The position numbers were made by a program, and so were the translations under genes. Positions 29,324 through 38,149 of a stretch of DNA of 64,000 bases are shown here, piece by piece. The notes beneath the pieces were generated by a model. The model was not told the DNA's origin. It was given only the letters and a program-made list of their open reading frames with translations, and did not search any database. Origin of the DNA: Tubulanus polymorphus (lineage: Eukaryota > Nemertea > Palaeonemertea > Tubulaniformes > Tubulanidae); the NCBI RefSeq assembly GCF_964204645.1, contig NC_134032.1:4428916-4492915 (forward strand). Direction: 5' to 3'. The first letter of the stretch is position 1. Each line of letters begins with the position of its first letter.

Positions 29324-30622
29324 GGGTTTCCAAAAGCTTTCCAATATAATAAATCAATTAAATATAATATTCCGGCAATAGATTTTAAGAAAAATATTAC
29401 ATATAAAAATATAGTTTTAAATTCATTAACTAATTTAGAAATTTATGTTAATGAATCACAGTTTTTTATTTCTAAAATGGAAAATATATTTAATACATAT
29501 GAAGTTACTTTTACTCGAGATGAATATCATAAATATAAAGTAAAATCTAATATGAAGTATTGGCAGAATCAATTAAATTTTGCTGTTTATTGTGCAACAA
29601 CAGGATGTGGAATTAGTTGGAATGATCATTTAAATAACTTAGATAAAAATTTGAAGTATTCTGATTTAAAATTAATTCACACAATATTTAGATTTCACAC
29701 GTATTTTCAAATCAGAATAATATTAAATGAATTAGACTGTCCTTTACCCGGGTCTAAATATTTTAAAGAATTGGATAATAATATTAATATATCCAAGTTT
29801 TATAAAATATGTAATGAATTTAATATAAATATTAATTCCGATTTTAGAGCGCATGGTAAATTGCAAGGTGTTGGTGAAGAGTTTGAAATAAAAAGAATTG
29901 ATTATATGCATAGAATTTCAGCTTATCATTATTATAAAATTGATAATAATAATGGTTGGGTTAATTTCATTTTAGAAAATGGTGAAGGTTTTACAAAATC
30001 AGGTATACAAAGAATAAATCAATCTATTAGAATTTATTTGATATGTATTTTAGGCGCTCAAGTTGAAACAAGATCCCCAATAATTGGAAATGATAACACT
30101 TCATTCGATGCGCAGAAACAGTTTAAAGTTTTATTTGAAGATTCAATTCATAATGATAAAAATAGATCGATTCCAGAAAACATTATAAGATATCAAAATT
30201 ATTTAGATAAATCTCATGTAAGACTTAATTATTGTATAGGCCCTAATCTATTGATTATTTCTAATGATTTAGTATTAAAGATGGGAAATATAATTGGTTA
30301 TAATAATCTAATTAAAACTGCAACAATAAATAATTCATTTGGATTGAATGATATAAATAAAAAGATTATTACTGCTCCAAAATTAATGGAAGGTGAAAAA
30401 AATAAAAAACATATTCAATCAACTGAAACTAAAACTAAGAATATTAAATTAAATAATGATTCTAAAATAAAAGATTACAATACATCAGAAAATAATAGAA
30501 CTGATAAAATTCAACATGATATAATTAAACTAAATGATGATAATAAATCCCATGAAAATACTAAATTAGCTATAACTTGTATAGGAATTGTAATCGGAGG
30601 AATATTATATTTTAAATTTTAA
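29321..30622 (+). CDS. conserved virion-type protein with C-terminal membrane anchor, 433 aa
   Basis: This is the intact version of the frameshifted element A gene. Conserved stretches are MKYWQNQLNFAVYCATTGCG, RFHTYFQIRIILNEL, RAHGKLQGVG and RSIPENIIRYQNYLDKSH, a layout I associate with unnamed animal Polinton proteins. A lysine/asparagine-rich linker (about 365-410) leads to a final helix (LAITCIGIVIGGILYFKF). No catalytic motif is seen. Probably a membrane-anchored virion protein. The linker lacks the palindromic insertion found in element A. Confidence 0.75.
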   Translation: MGFPKAFQYNKSIKYNIPAIDFKKNITYKNIVLNSLTNLEIYVNESQFFISKMENIFNTYEVTFTRDEYHKYKVKSNMKYWQNQLNFAVYCATTGCGISWNDHLNNLDKNLKYSDLKLIHTIFRFHTYFQIRIILNELDCPLPGSKYFKELDNNINISKFYKICNEFNININSDFRAHGKLQGVGEEFEIKRIDYMHRISAYHYYKIDNNNGWVNFILENGEGFTKSGIQRINQSIRIYLICILGAQVETRSPIIGNDNTSFDAQKQFKVLFEDSIHNDKNRSIPENIIRYQNYLDKSHVRLNYCIGPNLLIISNDLVLKMGNIIGYNNLIKTATINNSFGLNDINKKIITAPKLMEGEKNKKHIQSTETKTKNIKLNNDSKIKDYNTSENNRTDKIQHDIIKLNDDNKSHENTKLAITCIGIVIGGILYFKF

Positions 30623-30641
30623 TTTTTTTATTATGTAAATG
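30621..30641 (+). promoter_or_regulatory. structural class promoter, 522-aa gene
   Basis: AATTTTTTTA, TTA, TGTAAATG, 21 nt. Confidence 0.65.
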
Positions 30642-32207
30642 GATGTAGAAGGTGTAGAAAATATTCCATTGGATGACATGGGAAATGATAATGAAGGATA
30701 TATTGACGATGAACCACAAACCGATTTTAATGAAACTAATATTGATAATGATGATGAATCAGCATATAATTCTAATTTAGCAGATAGTGGTTCTAAAGTC
30801 CCATCAACAGATGAATTTGATAGAAGAACTAGATCGAGAATAAATCCTGAAAATGAAAATCAAGGTTTATCAAGACAAAATTTAGAAAATATTGAATATA
30901 TTTATAAGTTTCAAGATGTATTTAAAAAATCTGGATATAATATAAATTACAGAGGTGCCAGACTTTTAGTAAAAGAATTAAAATATTTAGATGGTGAATA
31001 TTATTATAAATTGAAAGATGATTATTATATTAACATCTCTTATAAAACTCAAAATATAATATTAGCAGAATCAACTTTGCTTAAGTTAGAACCAGATAGA
31101 ATTAAGAGAATAAGTAATAGAAATGAAATAACTGATGTTACACAAGAAGAAAGAGATAATAATAGAAAAGAATTTAAACAAAGAATTAATGAATTATTTG
31201 AAATAATCGATAATAATCCAGAAACGGAAATGGAAGAGAATAGAGATAAATTAAGATCTTCAACACCCGAAACATCGAGAAGAGACACTCAACAAATTGA
31301 TAATGATTTAAGTCAATCACAATTAGAAAAACGTTTTGATAACTTACGGAATAAAACTTCCAAAACTAGTAAACTTAAATCAAACGAAGTTCAAACTGAA
31401 AAACTTTTACCGAATGGATTACTTGATGCAACAGATCAAGAAATAGAAGCTTTAAATATGTTTTCTAAAAAAACAATTAGAGAAATAATAAGTATACGAA
31501 ATGAAGCCGATAAAATTGCGCGCGAAAAACATATTAGATATAATAAAATTAAACCTTTAGAAAATAAATTATTTGACACCAGAAAAGAATTAGAACAATT
31601 AAAATTAGATAGAGAATTTAAAGTTATTGAAGAAATTGAATTTAAAAAAAGAAATGCATATTTAGAAAAAGAAATTGATGATTTAGAATATAACATAGAA
31701 TTTCAGAAAGAAAAAATGAAATTATTATTAAAATCATATGATTATTGTATTAATAGATTAAAAGTTGTTGTTAAAGAGTTAATACTAAAACCAAATTCTG
31801 ACATATCATTAAAAGATAGAATAAAATTATTATTTAAGTTTGAAGGAATAACAGTTCTTTCAATTCTAACAGCTGTTACTATGTTATTTACAACAATAGG
31901 TTTAGCTATATCAAATGCTTTAAAATCTACTCCTACTCCCACTCCTAATAAACCAGATAAACCTCCAGGAAATAATTCTATACAAGATAAAGTTAAAGAT
32001 GGTTTAAAGAAATTAGCAAAATATTTATGGGAACTATCAAAGAAATCTGCTGCAGCTTTACCAGGAGTTATTGCTTCAATTGTTGGTTTTATATTGAAAT
32101 CTGCAGGAAACATTATTAACTTTGCTGCTGAACATATTATTTTATTTTTAATCACAGTTGTTAGTGCTATTATTTTTGGGTTAGTAAATATGATTAAAAA
32201 TAAATAA
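30639..32207 (+). CDS. large coiled-coil and membrane virion protein, 522 aa
   Basis: Acidic N-terminus (about 1-60), charged middle, long coiled coil (about 280-370), then a hydrophobic C-terminal domain: ITVLSILTAVTMLFTTIGLAI (about 404-424), a TPTPTPNKPDKPP spacer, an amphipathic KDGLKKLAKYLWELSKKSAAALPG block, and two more hydrophobic segments. The REKIR-like entry, proline spacer and ALPGxIxSIV block are recurrent in animal Polintons, where the protein has no assigned function. The N-terminal half differs strongly from element A while the C-terminal domain is almost unchanged. Confidence 0.75.
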   Translation: MDVEGVENIPLDDMGNDNEGYIDDEPQTDFNETNIDNDDESAYNSNLADSGSKVPSTDEFDRRTRSRINPENENQGLSRQNLENIEYIYKFQDVFKKSGYNINYRGARLLVKELKYLDGEYYYKLKDDYYINISYKTQNIILAESTLLKLEPDRIKRISNRNEITDVTQEERDNNRKEFKQRINELFEIIDNNPETEMEENRDKLRSSTPETSRRDTQQIDNDLSQSQLEKRFDNLRNKTSKTSKLKSNEVQTEKLLPNGLLDATDQEIEALNMFSKKTIREIISIRNEADKIAREKHIRYNKIKPLENKLFDTRKELEQLKLDREFKVIEEIEFKKRNAYLEKEIDDLEYNIEFQKEKMKLLLKSYDYCINRLKVVVKELILKPNSDISLKDRIKLLFKFEGITVLSILTAVTMLFTTIGLAISNALKSTPTPTPNKPDKPPGNNSIQDKVKDGLKKLAKYLWELSKKSAAALPGVIASIVGFILKSAGNIINFAAEHIILFLITVVSAIIFGLVNMIKNK

Positions 32208-32209
32208 TT

Positions 32210-32230
32210 AATTTTTTTGTTAAATAAATG
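32210..32230 (+). promoter_or_regulatory. structural class promoter, hexon gene
   Basis: AATTTTTTTG, TTAAA, TAAATG, 21 nt; the hexon gene of element A has the same layout at 15831-15851. Confidence 0.65.
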
Positions 32231-33475
32231 AGTGGGAGTTATATCAATCCTTCTAAGAATCATAGAATATCTAATGCTATTAAAGCAGAAAGATCACATC
32301 ATATAATTACTCATAACCCTTCAAATATTAATCCCGATGAAACTTTATATGTTAGAATCCCTCGATTAACACAAAATACTTTTTATGTTCCAAACAGTAT
32401 TTATTTATCAGCTGATATAAAAGTAATCGGTAATAATAATAATTATGTCGTTGATAATGTTGGAAGATATTTGATTAAAAAGTTAACAATAAAGATTGGT
32501 CCAGAAACAGTTTTCTCATTAGATGATTATAATTTATTTATGCACTATAAAGATTTATGGTTAACTAAAGAAAATAGAAATAATATGATATTTCAAGGAA
32601 TTCAATCAGAAAACCAAAATAAATTAAGATCAGAAGCTAATAGCGCAATATTAACAAATGATGTAGATAAATTGATAAAAAGTATATATGGAAGCAAATA
32701 TAAAATTCCATTAGACTTTGAATTGATAAATAATAATGCACCTTTATATAAATACGCAATTCAAGAAGATATTATATTCGAAATAACATTTGCTCCTGTA
32801 AATGAAATTGTAATATCTAGCGTTAATAAAGATATGAGTTATAAATTATCGAATATATGTTTAGAATATGATACAGTAACTGATGAAAATATTTCAAGTA
32901 TAATTCAAACTCAATACAATCAAGGGTTTTCATTATTATATGATTATATTGATAAATTTAAAACTGTAACTATTAATGCAAATGATGAAATAATTAATGA
33001 GAATATTAACTTCCCTAGAAGATCTATTAAAGGTATATTAATATTTTTTACCATTGGAACGTATACTAATGGTGCAATAAATGTTGACAATTATTATAAT
33101 CCTGAAATAACAAAAGTAGAAATAACTATCGAAGGAATAGCGAATAAAATATTTTGTCAAGGAATGAGAATGATTGATCAATGGGTAGAAATTAAAAAAC
33201 ATTTTATGAATGAAAAAGTAAAATCATTTGAAAATTGTAACATTAATCAAATTGATTATTATACCGGTAATAAATATGCATTATGGTTAGATTTTAGAAC
33301 AACAGAGGATAATTCATTACATGGTTCTGGGAAAAAACTACAAAATACAAAAGATGGAATACAATTATTCATGACAAAGAAAAAAGGAATTAAAAATTTT
33401 AAAATGCACATTTATATTATATCTGACGCACAATTAAATATTGTAAATTCACAATTAGATAGTGTTATGTATTAA
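32228..33475 (+). CDS. major capsid protein (hexon-like, double jelly-roll), 415 aa
   Basis: Complete frame. Same length and same conserved blocks as the element A copy (YVPNSIYLSADIKV, NVGRYLIKKLTIKIG, DLWLTKENRNN, KIPLDFELI, FPRRSIKGILIFF, ITIEGIANK). Differences are scattered mainly in surface-type loops (for example residues 138-152 and 215-222). It is the last structural gene of the plus-strand block and is followed after 32 nt by a non-structural gene with its own promoter class. Confidence 0.85.
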   Translation: MSGSYINPSKNHRISNAIKAERSHHIITHNPSNINPDETLYVRIPRLTQNTFYVPNSIYLSADIKVIGNNNNYVVDNVGRYLIKKLTIKIGPETVFSLDDYNLFMHYKDLWLTKENRNNMIFQGIQSENQNKLRSEANSAILTNDVDKLIKSIYGSKYKIPLDFELINNNAPLYKYAIQEDIIFEITFAPVNEIVISSVNKDMSYKLSNICLEYDTVTDENISSIIQTQYNQGFSLLYDYIDKFKTVTINANDEIINENINFPRRSIKGILIFFTIGTYTNGAINVDNYYNPEITKVEITIEGIANKIFCQGMRMIDQWVEIKKHFMNEKVKSFENCNINQIDYYTGNKYALWLDFRTTEDNSLHGSGKKLQNTKDGIQLFMTKKKGIKNFKMHIYIISDAQLNIVNSQLDSVMY

Positions 33476-33487
33476 AATTTTAACTTT

Positions 33488-33510
33488 AATAAAAATATAT
33501 ATAATAAATG
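33488..33510 (+). promoter_or_regulatory. non-structural class promoter, zinc-finger gene
   Basis: AATAAAAATATA then TATAATAAATG, 23 nt, as at 26674. Confidence 0.5.
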
Positions 33511-34827
33511 GAAGGATGTAAACTATATGAAAGAATCAAAGCTGATAAAGAAATCAATGATGATTTGTATTATGTAATACCTTATAAAAGAATAAATGAA
33601 TATATTGGAACATTTTTATTAAATGAATTAAATCAATACAAAGAATATTTAATTGAACGTAATAATAATATTGAAACAAAAATAGAAGATAAGAATGATA
33701 TTGAAACAAAAATAGAAGATAATATTGAAACAAAAATAGATAATAATATTGAAACAAAAATAGATAATAATATTGAAACAAAAATAGAAGATAATATTGA
33801 AACAAAAATAGATAATAATATTGAAACAAAAATAGATAATAATATTGAACCTAAAATAGATAATAATATTAAATATAAAATAGAAGATAAGAATGATATT
33901 AAATATAAAATAGAAGATGTAACAGGATATCTATCTTATAATATACCCTCTACATATGATATTGAATCAAAAAAGACAAATGAAAAATATTGTGACGTAT
34001 GTAAACAGTATAAAAGTTATAAGAATTGGGCAACTCATCTTAATTCACTCAAGCATAAGAAAAATAAGAATAAGATTTTAAATGAATTGGATAATGATAG
34101 TGAAATTGATAATGATAATGTTAAAGAAGATAAATATTGTGAAGAATGTGATAAATATATAAGTCGTAGTAATTTTTCAAAGCATAAATTAACACAGATA
34201 CATTTGGATAATATAGAAAGAAATATATGTGAAAAGTGTAATGTTGTTGTATTACCTAAAGATAGAATTAAACATGTTAATTCTTTTGAACATACAATAA
34301 AAGCTGCTGATTTAAATAACCTTTATAGAGTACCAAATGGATTTTTTGATATAGAAAATAATGATCATAGAAAATTATATAGATCAATTTTTATCGATTA
34401 TGTAAGAAATAATCCAAAACAAGTAATATTAGATATTAAAACTCGTCGGTTATATATAAAAATTGATTCAAATAATTATTGGAGTATACATTATTTCATA
34501 AAATTTAAAAATATAGATTTTTTAACAGAATTGAAAAAAGTTGCTGCTAATGATAATATAAGTGATAACTTTGATGAAATAATTCAATACTATAGTTATG
34601 AAGATTTTTCACAGGATGTTATAAATAAAATAAGAAATGATGCAAAAAATGAATATAAAAATATAAGTGAAGACAAATTAAACCAATATATTTATTTAAC
34701 TTATGAATTCTTTGTTAAGGGTTTGAATGGTAATGGTTATCATTTTAAACTATTAGGTGAAAGAAGATCACAAGAATTAAGAGATGCATGGAGAAAATTG
34801 TTTTCAGAATTAGAATCAGAAAAGTAA
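33508..34827 (+). CDS. zinc-finger protein with an expanded acidic repeat, 439 aa
   Basis: The N-terminal 50 residues lead into an octapeptide array of NIETKIDN/NIETKIED type (about 51-130). Three C2H2-type fingers follow: CDVCKQYKSYKNWATHLNSL with H, CEECDKYISRSNFSKHKLTQ with H, and CEKCNVVVLPKDRIKHVNSF with H (about 166-275). The C-terminal domain (about 276-439) is charged and without a recognised fold. Probably a nucleic-acid-binding regulator. No counterpart in element A, whose own finger protein is unrelated outside the fingers. It converges on the ATPase gene across a large inverted repeat. Confidence 0.7.
   Translation: MEGCKLYERIKADKEINDDLYYVIPYKRINEYIGTFLLNELNQYKEYLIERNNNIETKIEDKNDIETKIEDNIETKIDNNIETKIDNNIETKIEDNIETKIDNNIETKIDNNIEPKIDNNIKYKIEDKNDIKYKIEDVTGYLSYNIPSTYDIESKKTNEKYCDVCKQYKSYKNWATHLNSLKHKKNKNKILNELDNDSEIDNDNVKEDKYCEECDKYISRSNFSKHKLTQIHLDNIERNICEKCNVVVLPKDRIKHVNSFEHTIKAADLNNLYRVPNGFFDIENNDHRKLYRSIFIDYVRNNPKQVILDIKTRRLYIKIDSNNYWSIHYFIKFKNIDFLTELKKVAANDNISDNFDEIIQYYSYEDFSQDVINKIRNDAKNEYKNISEDKLNQYIYLTYEFFVKGLNGNGYHFKLLGERRSQELRDAWRKLFSELESEK
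33661..33910 (+). repeat. in-frame 24-bp coding minisatellite
   Basis: Repeated units of aatattgaaacaaaaatag plus ata or aag blocks, about ten copies, encode NIETKI(D/E)(N/D). The unit length keeps the frame; the two variant units alternate. Confidence 0.8.
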
Positions 34828-34855
34828 TTTAAAATATGAATATAATACCCTTTTG

Positions 34856-35419
34856 TGTCTTTATTATCTTTAGTATTTTAGTATTTTTAGTATATAAAGA
34901 ATAAATCTTTATTCTATTAGTAGTGAATAAAATTATTTTTAAAACTACTAAACTAATAAAGATAATAAAGACATAAATATATATATAACACTGTTTCAAT
35001 AATTATATTTATTCATCTGATGGATTTTATATATTACCGTTTCAATAATTAAATCTATTTATCATATATATTTATTATATATATCATAGATTTATCATTA
35101 ATAAAAATTATTTATATATTTATTTTTCTAAGTATTAATTAAATAAAGATTTATTCTTTATGTATTAAAAGTATTAAAGCTATTAAAGATATTAAAGATA
35201 TAACAAACATATATAGATGTAATAAATATCATAGATTTATTTATCTCACAGATTTATTATATATATTTGATTCAGTAATAATAAATCTATAGTGTTTGTT
35301 ATGTCTTTATTATCTTTATTAGTTTAGTAGTTTTAAAAATAATTTTATTCACTACTAATAAAATAAAGATTTATTCTTTATATACTAAAAATACTAAAAT
35401 ACTAAAGATAATAAAGACA
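34856..35419. repeat. large inverted repeat between convergent genes
   Basis: Arms 34856-34975 and 35300-35419 are 120 bp each and inverted with about one mismatch. Each arm is itself bounded by tgtctttattatctt and its complement, so each could be a MITE-like unit. The space between carries further AT-rich partial palindromes. It separates the plus-strand and minus-strand gene blocks. Confidence 0.85.
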
Positions 35420-35476
35420 TTAGGGAGTTATATAATACATATCTAATACATATCTAATATATAGGTAAACAAATAG

Positions 35477-36086
35477 TTATTTTATAAATTTATATTCATA
35501 AGGAAATTGTAATCTCATTAATAATTTTGAACCTTTATTATTTTTTAATTTATTCATATATTCATCATGTAATTCAGTAGGTATAATTTGATTTTCTTCC
35601 AATGATTGTTGCATAGATTTTTTATCTTTGTTATAAAATAAAACTAGAAATCTTATATTCTCTCTAAAATCTTTCACAATTGAATTATATTTCTGATTTA
35701 AAACCCAAGTTGTTATCCCAAAATGTCTCCCAGAGAAAGCTAAATAACATAACTCACTTTCTCTAATTTTAGAATCATGTAAATTTGCGCAATCATCAAT
35801 AATAAATAATGTATTAGATCCTTTATAAATATCTAATGCAATTTTTATACAATTATCTAAATTTTCTTTTACTGTTTTAGGATTTAATATAATAAACTTT
35901 TTTATCTTAACTATATCTCTATTATACGTTTCATTCATTTCATATGTAGGGCAGAATAATATTATATTATCAAAATGATTTTTATAAATAGTTTCTAACA
36001 AGTCTAATATGAAATGTGTTTTACCACAATTTGTAACTCCAGTAACTAACATATTATGTGGTTCAAATATAAATAAATCTATTCAT
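35477..36086 (-). pseudogene. packaging ATPase with a 5' frameshift
   Basis: Walker A GVTNCGKT, Walker B TLFIIDDCANL and SGRHFGITTWVLNQKYNS are all intact. Compared with the element A gene, two bases are missing within the first few codons, so the natural start (36086, in the ATAAATG context overlapping the integrase stop) no longer reads into the body. An internal ATG at 36052 gives a 191-residue frame that lacks only about 12 N-terminal residues and keeps all motifs, so activity is possible. Confidence 0.7.
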
Positions 36087-37167
36087 TTATTCTTTTAATT
36101 TTACTAGATAAAATCCATTCATTAAATTTATCATCATATCCTTTATATTTCACCAAAGAATACTTTTTTCCTTTAAGAGTTTTTGTTTTCAATACCTTTT
36201 CTATTTTGTATTCTATTTCATCTGGATTTGGTACTAATGATAATTCTTGTTCATAAAAATAACCTAATATTTCTTCATCTTTTAAATCAAACAATTTATA
36301 AACAAATGGTTTAGTTAATATTATCTTTTTAATTTTAAATATTTCTTCAGTAAAATTAGGGGTATAACCTTTATAAAATGTTTTTCGATATTTAGAAATT
36401 CTAACATGTTGTCCTATTTTAAATTTAGGTTCACCGAAATCATGTGTAACAAATGCTCCATATAAATTATTCCAAACTATTTCTGAATTTTCTTCTTTTC
36501 TAGCTTGTATAGGTTTCATATTTATAGAACTATGTTTAGAATTATTATAACCTTTCACTAAATCATCTAATACATCGATATATTTATATGTTTCATTAGC
36601 GGTGAAATATTTCCACATTCTAGTTTTCAATGTTTTATTAAATCTTTCTATAACTGATGCTTTTTTATCTGAATGTGTTGAAAAATAATCTACATCGTTA
36701 TCAGATAATAGTTTTTTAAAATGTTTGTTATAAAATTCCTTACCTTCATCAAATTGTATCTTATCTGGGATAGCTTCTTTAAATATTAATTTGAAAGCAT
36801 TTGTTACTTCTATACCGGTTTTATTTTTAATCGGGATACTCCATGCGTATCTACTGAATATATCTATAACATTCAGTATCCAAAAATATCCTTTGTTATA
36901 TTCTTCTAAGTTTTTCATGTCAATTAAATCAGCTTGCCATTGTTGGTCAATATATGAAACCATTACTTTTCTTGTTAAATATTTTTTATCCATCTTTTTA
37001 TGAATTTGATATGTGGGTTGATTTTGTAACCATGATTTTAATTCACTATATTTTATTTTTTCTTTATCAGATTTAATTTTATTCCATAATTCTGAAACAC
37101 TTGAATATGATACTTCACTTTCTGGGTTGTAATATAACTCTCTTAAATATTGTTCTTTTTTCATCAT
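36079..37167 (-). CDS. rve integrase with chromodomain, 362 aa
   Basis: Acidic triad in QADLIDM, IQFDEGKEF and ASVIERFNKT. C-terminal chromodomain from about 318 (YKIEKVLKTKT, YSLVKYKGYDDKFNEWI). It is clearly more diverged from the element A integrase than the capsid genes are from each other, and lies on the opposite strand to hexon. Its stop overlaps the start context of the ATPase. No full promoter is seen; the start is in a TTAAAATATGATG context. Confidence 0.9.
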   Translation of the reverse strand: MMKKEQYLRELYYNPESEVSYSSVSELWNKIKSDKEKIKYSELKSWLQNQPTYQIHKKMDKKYLTRKVMVSYIDQQWQADLIDMKNLEEYNKGYFWILNVIDIFSRYAWSIPIKNKTGIEVTNAFKLIFKEAIPDKIQFDEGKEFYNKHFKKLLSDNDVDYFSTHSDKKASVIERFNKTLKTRMWKYFTANETYKYIDVLDDLVKGYNNSKHSSINMKPIQARKEENSEIVWNNLYGAFVTHDFGEPKFKIGQHVRISKYRKTFYKGYTPNFTEEIFKIKKIILTKPFVYKLFDLKDEEILGYFYEQELSLVPNPDEIEYKIEKVLKTKTLKGKKYSLVKYKGYDDKFNEWILSSKIKRINE

Positions 37168-37170
37168 ATT

Positions 37171-37542
37171 TTAATCCATTAATAATATTTTAGATTTATT
37201 TTCATTTGACTTATTTTCTGGTATGATAGGTTTATTGTCATTGGAATCATCTTTATCATCAGATTTGAATTTTGATTTATATATTACACCGGATAATATA
37301 ATAACTGTTACTAATCCAATTGTAATATATAATTTATAATTACTTCCAGCATTAGAAGAATTAGATGGATTATTATTTGAATCAATACCACCGTGTGGGT
37401 GCCGTACGGCACCATCAGATTCATTTATATCAGTTAATTTCTTTTTCTTAGCTTTTTTTAATTCTGAAGATCTTTAACCTAATTCTCTTGCCCATTTAAT
37501 TTGTTTCTCGGATCTAGCCTTTTTCTTAACTCCATCACTCAT
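37171..37542 (-). pseudogene. viral membrane protein with one internal stop
   Basis: Lysine-rich start (KKKARSEKQIKWAREL), then a TAA at codon 23, a polar linker, a membrane helix (LYITIGLVTVIILSGVIY) and an acidic tail ending KILLMD. The TAA replaces an isoleucine-type codon seen in element A. A palindromic insertion sits in the linker and adds GAVRHPHG in frame. The start overlaps the 200-aa gene by 8 nt, using its ATAAATGAG end. Confidence 0.75.
37390..37413 (-). repeat. palindromic insertion, copy 4, inside a coding frame
   Basis: Read on the minus strand: GGTGCCGTACGGCACC then CACACGGT, preceded by GAT and followed by GGT. It encodes AVRHPHG, the same frame as in element A's 433-aa homologue. 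Confidence 0.75.
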
Positions 37543-38137
37543 TTATTTTAGTTAATTTTTGTTCTGATTCATTTTCTGTTTCGACGTTTTGTTGTAGTAC
37601 ATCTGTTTCGTTCTTACCTGATTTATATTCCATAGGTTTGATGTTCGAAAATGTTATAACTCCAGTAGAAATCAACGTCATAACCGATCCTAATTGAAAT
37701 GAAGCATATCCAACCCATTTTTGTAATTCAGTCATAACTAAGTAGTCATTTTTCAAATCATTATATAATTTATTTTCATCATCAATTGGTATTAACTGGT
37801 TACATAACTTAGAATAACATTTGACAATACCATCACTTATAGAGTCGTTTATTCTAGCTAATCTTGCCTCTTCATAAATCTTAAAATATTTGATTACTTT
37901 ATCAGGTTTCATAGAGTCTAGTTCTTGAAAAGTTATTATTTTTCCTAAGAAGTCCTTAGATTTCCCGCCAGCAATTAATAATTCAAGATGATGCTTACAA
38001 TATAAATAGTATTCATAATCTATATTGTTATTAACTTGAATAGAATTAGAAACAACTGTATCTTTATTATCACTAATACCTAAATCATCTAATGTCTTTT
38101 CAATATCAATACTATTCTTATTAGATTTCTTTGACAT
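37535..38137 (-). CDS. conserved Polinton membrane protein, 200 aa
   Basis: It is homologous to the 201-aa protein of element A (YEYYLYCKHHLELLIAGGK, ARINDSISDGIVKCYSKLCN, LKNDYLVMTELQKWVGYASF), with the same hydrophobic C-terminal segment (LGSVMTLISTGVITFSNI). The tail is polar and differs. First gene of the minus-strand operon-like series 200-aa gene, membrane protein, integrase, ATPase. Function unknown. Confidence 0.7.
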   Translation of the reverse strand: MSKKSNKNSIDIEKTLDDLGISDNKDTVVSNSIQVNNNIDYEYYLYCKHHLELLIAGGKSKDFLGKIITFQELDSMKPDKVIKYFKIYEEARLARINDSISDGIVKCYSKLCNQLIPIDDENKLYNDLKNDYLVMTELQKWVGYASFQLGSVMTLISTGVITFSNIKPMEYKSGKNETDVLQQNVETENESEQKLTKINE

Positions 38138-38149
38138 TTATATTAGAGA

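Noticed and set aside
33554-33829. 91-codon minus-strand ORF
   Set aside because: Antisense of the 24-bp coding repeat.
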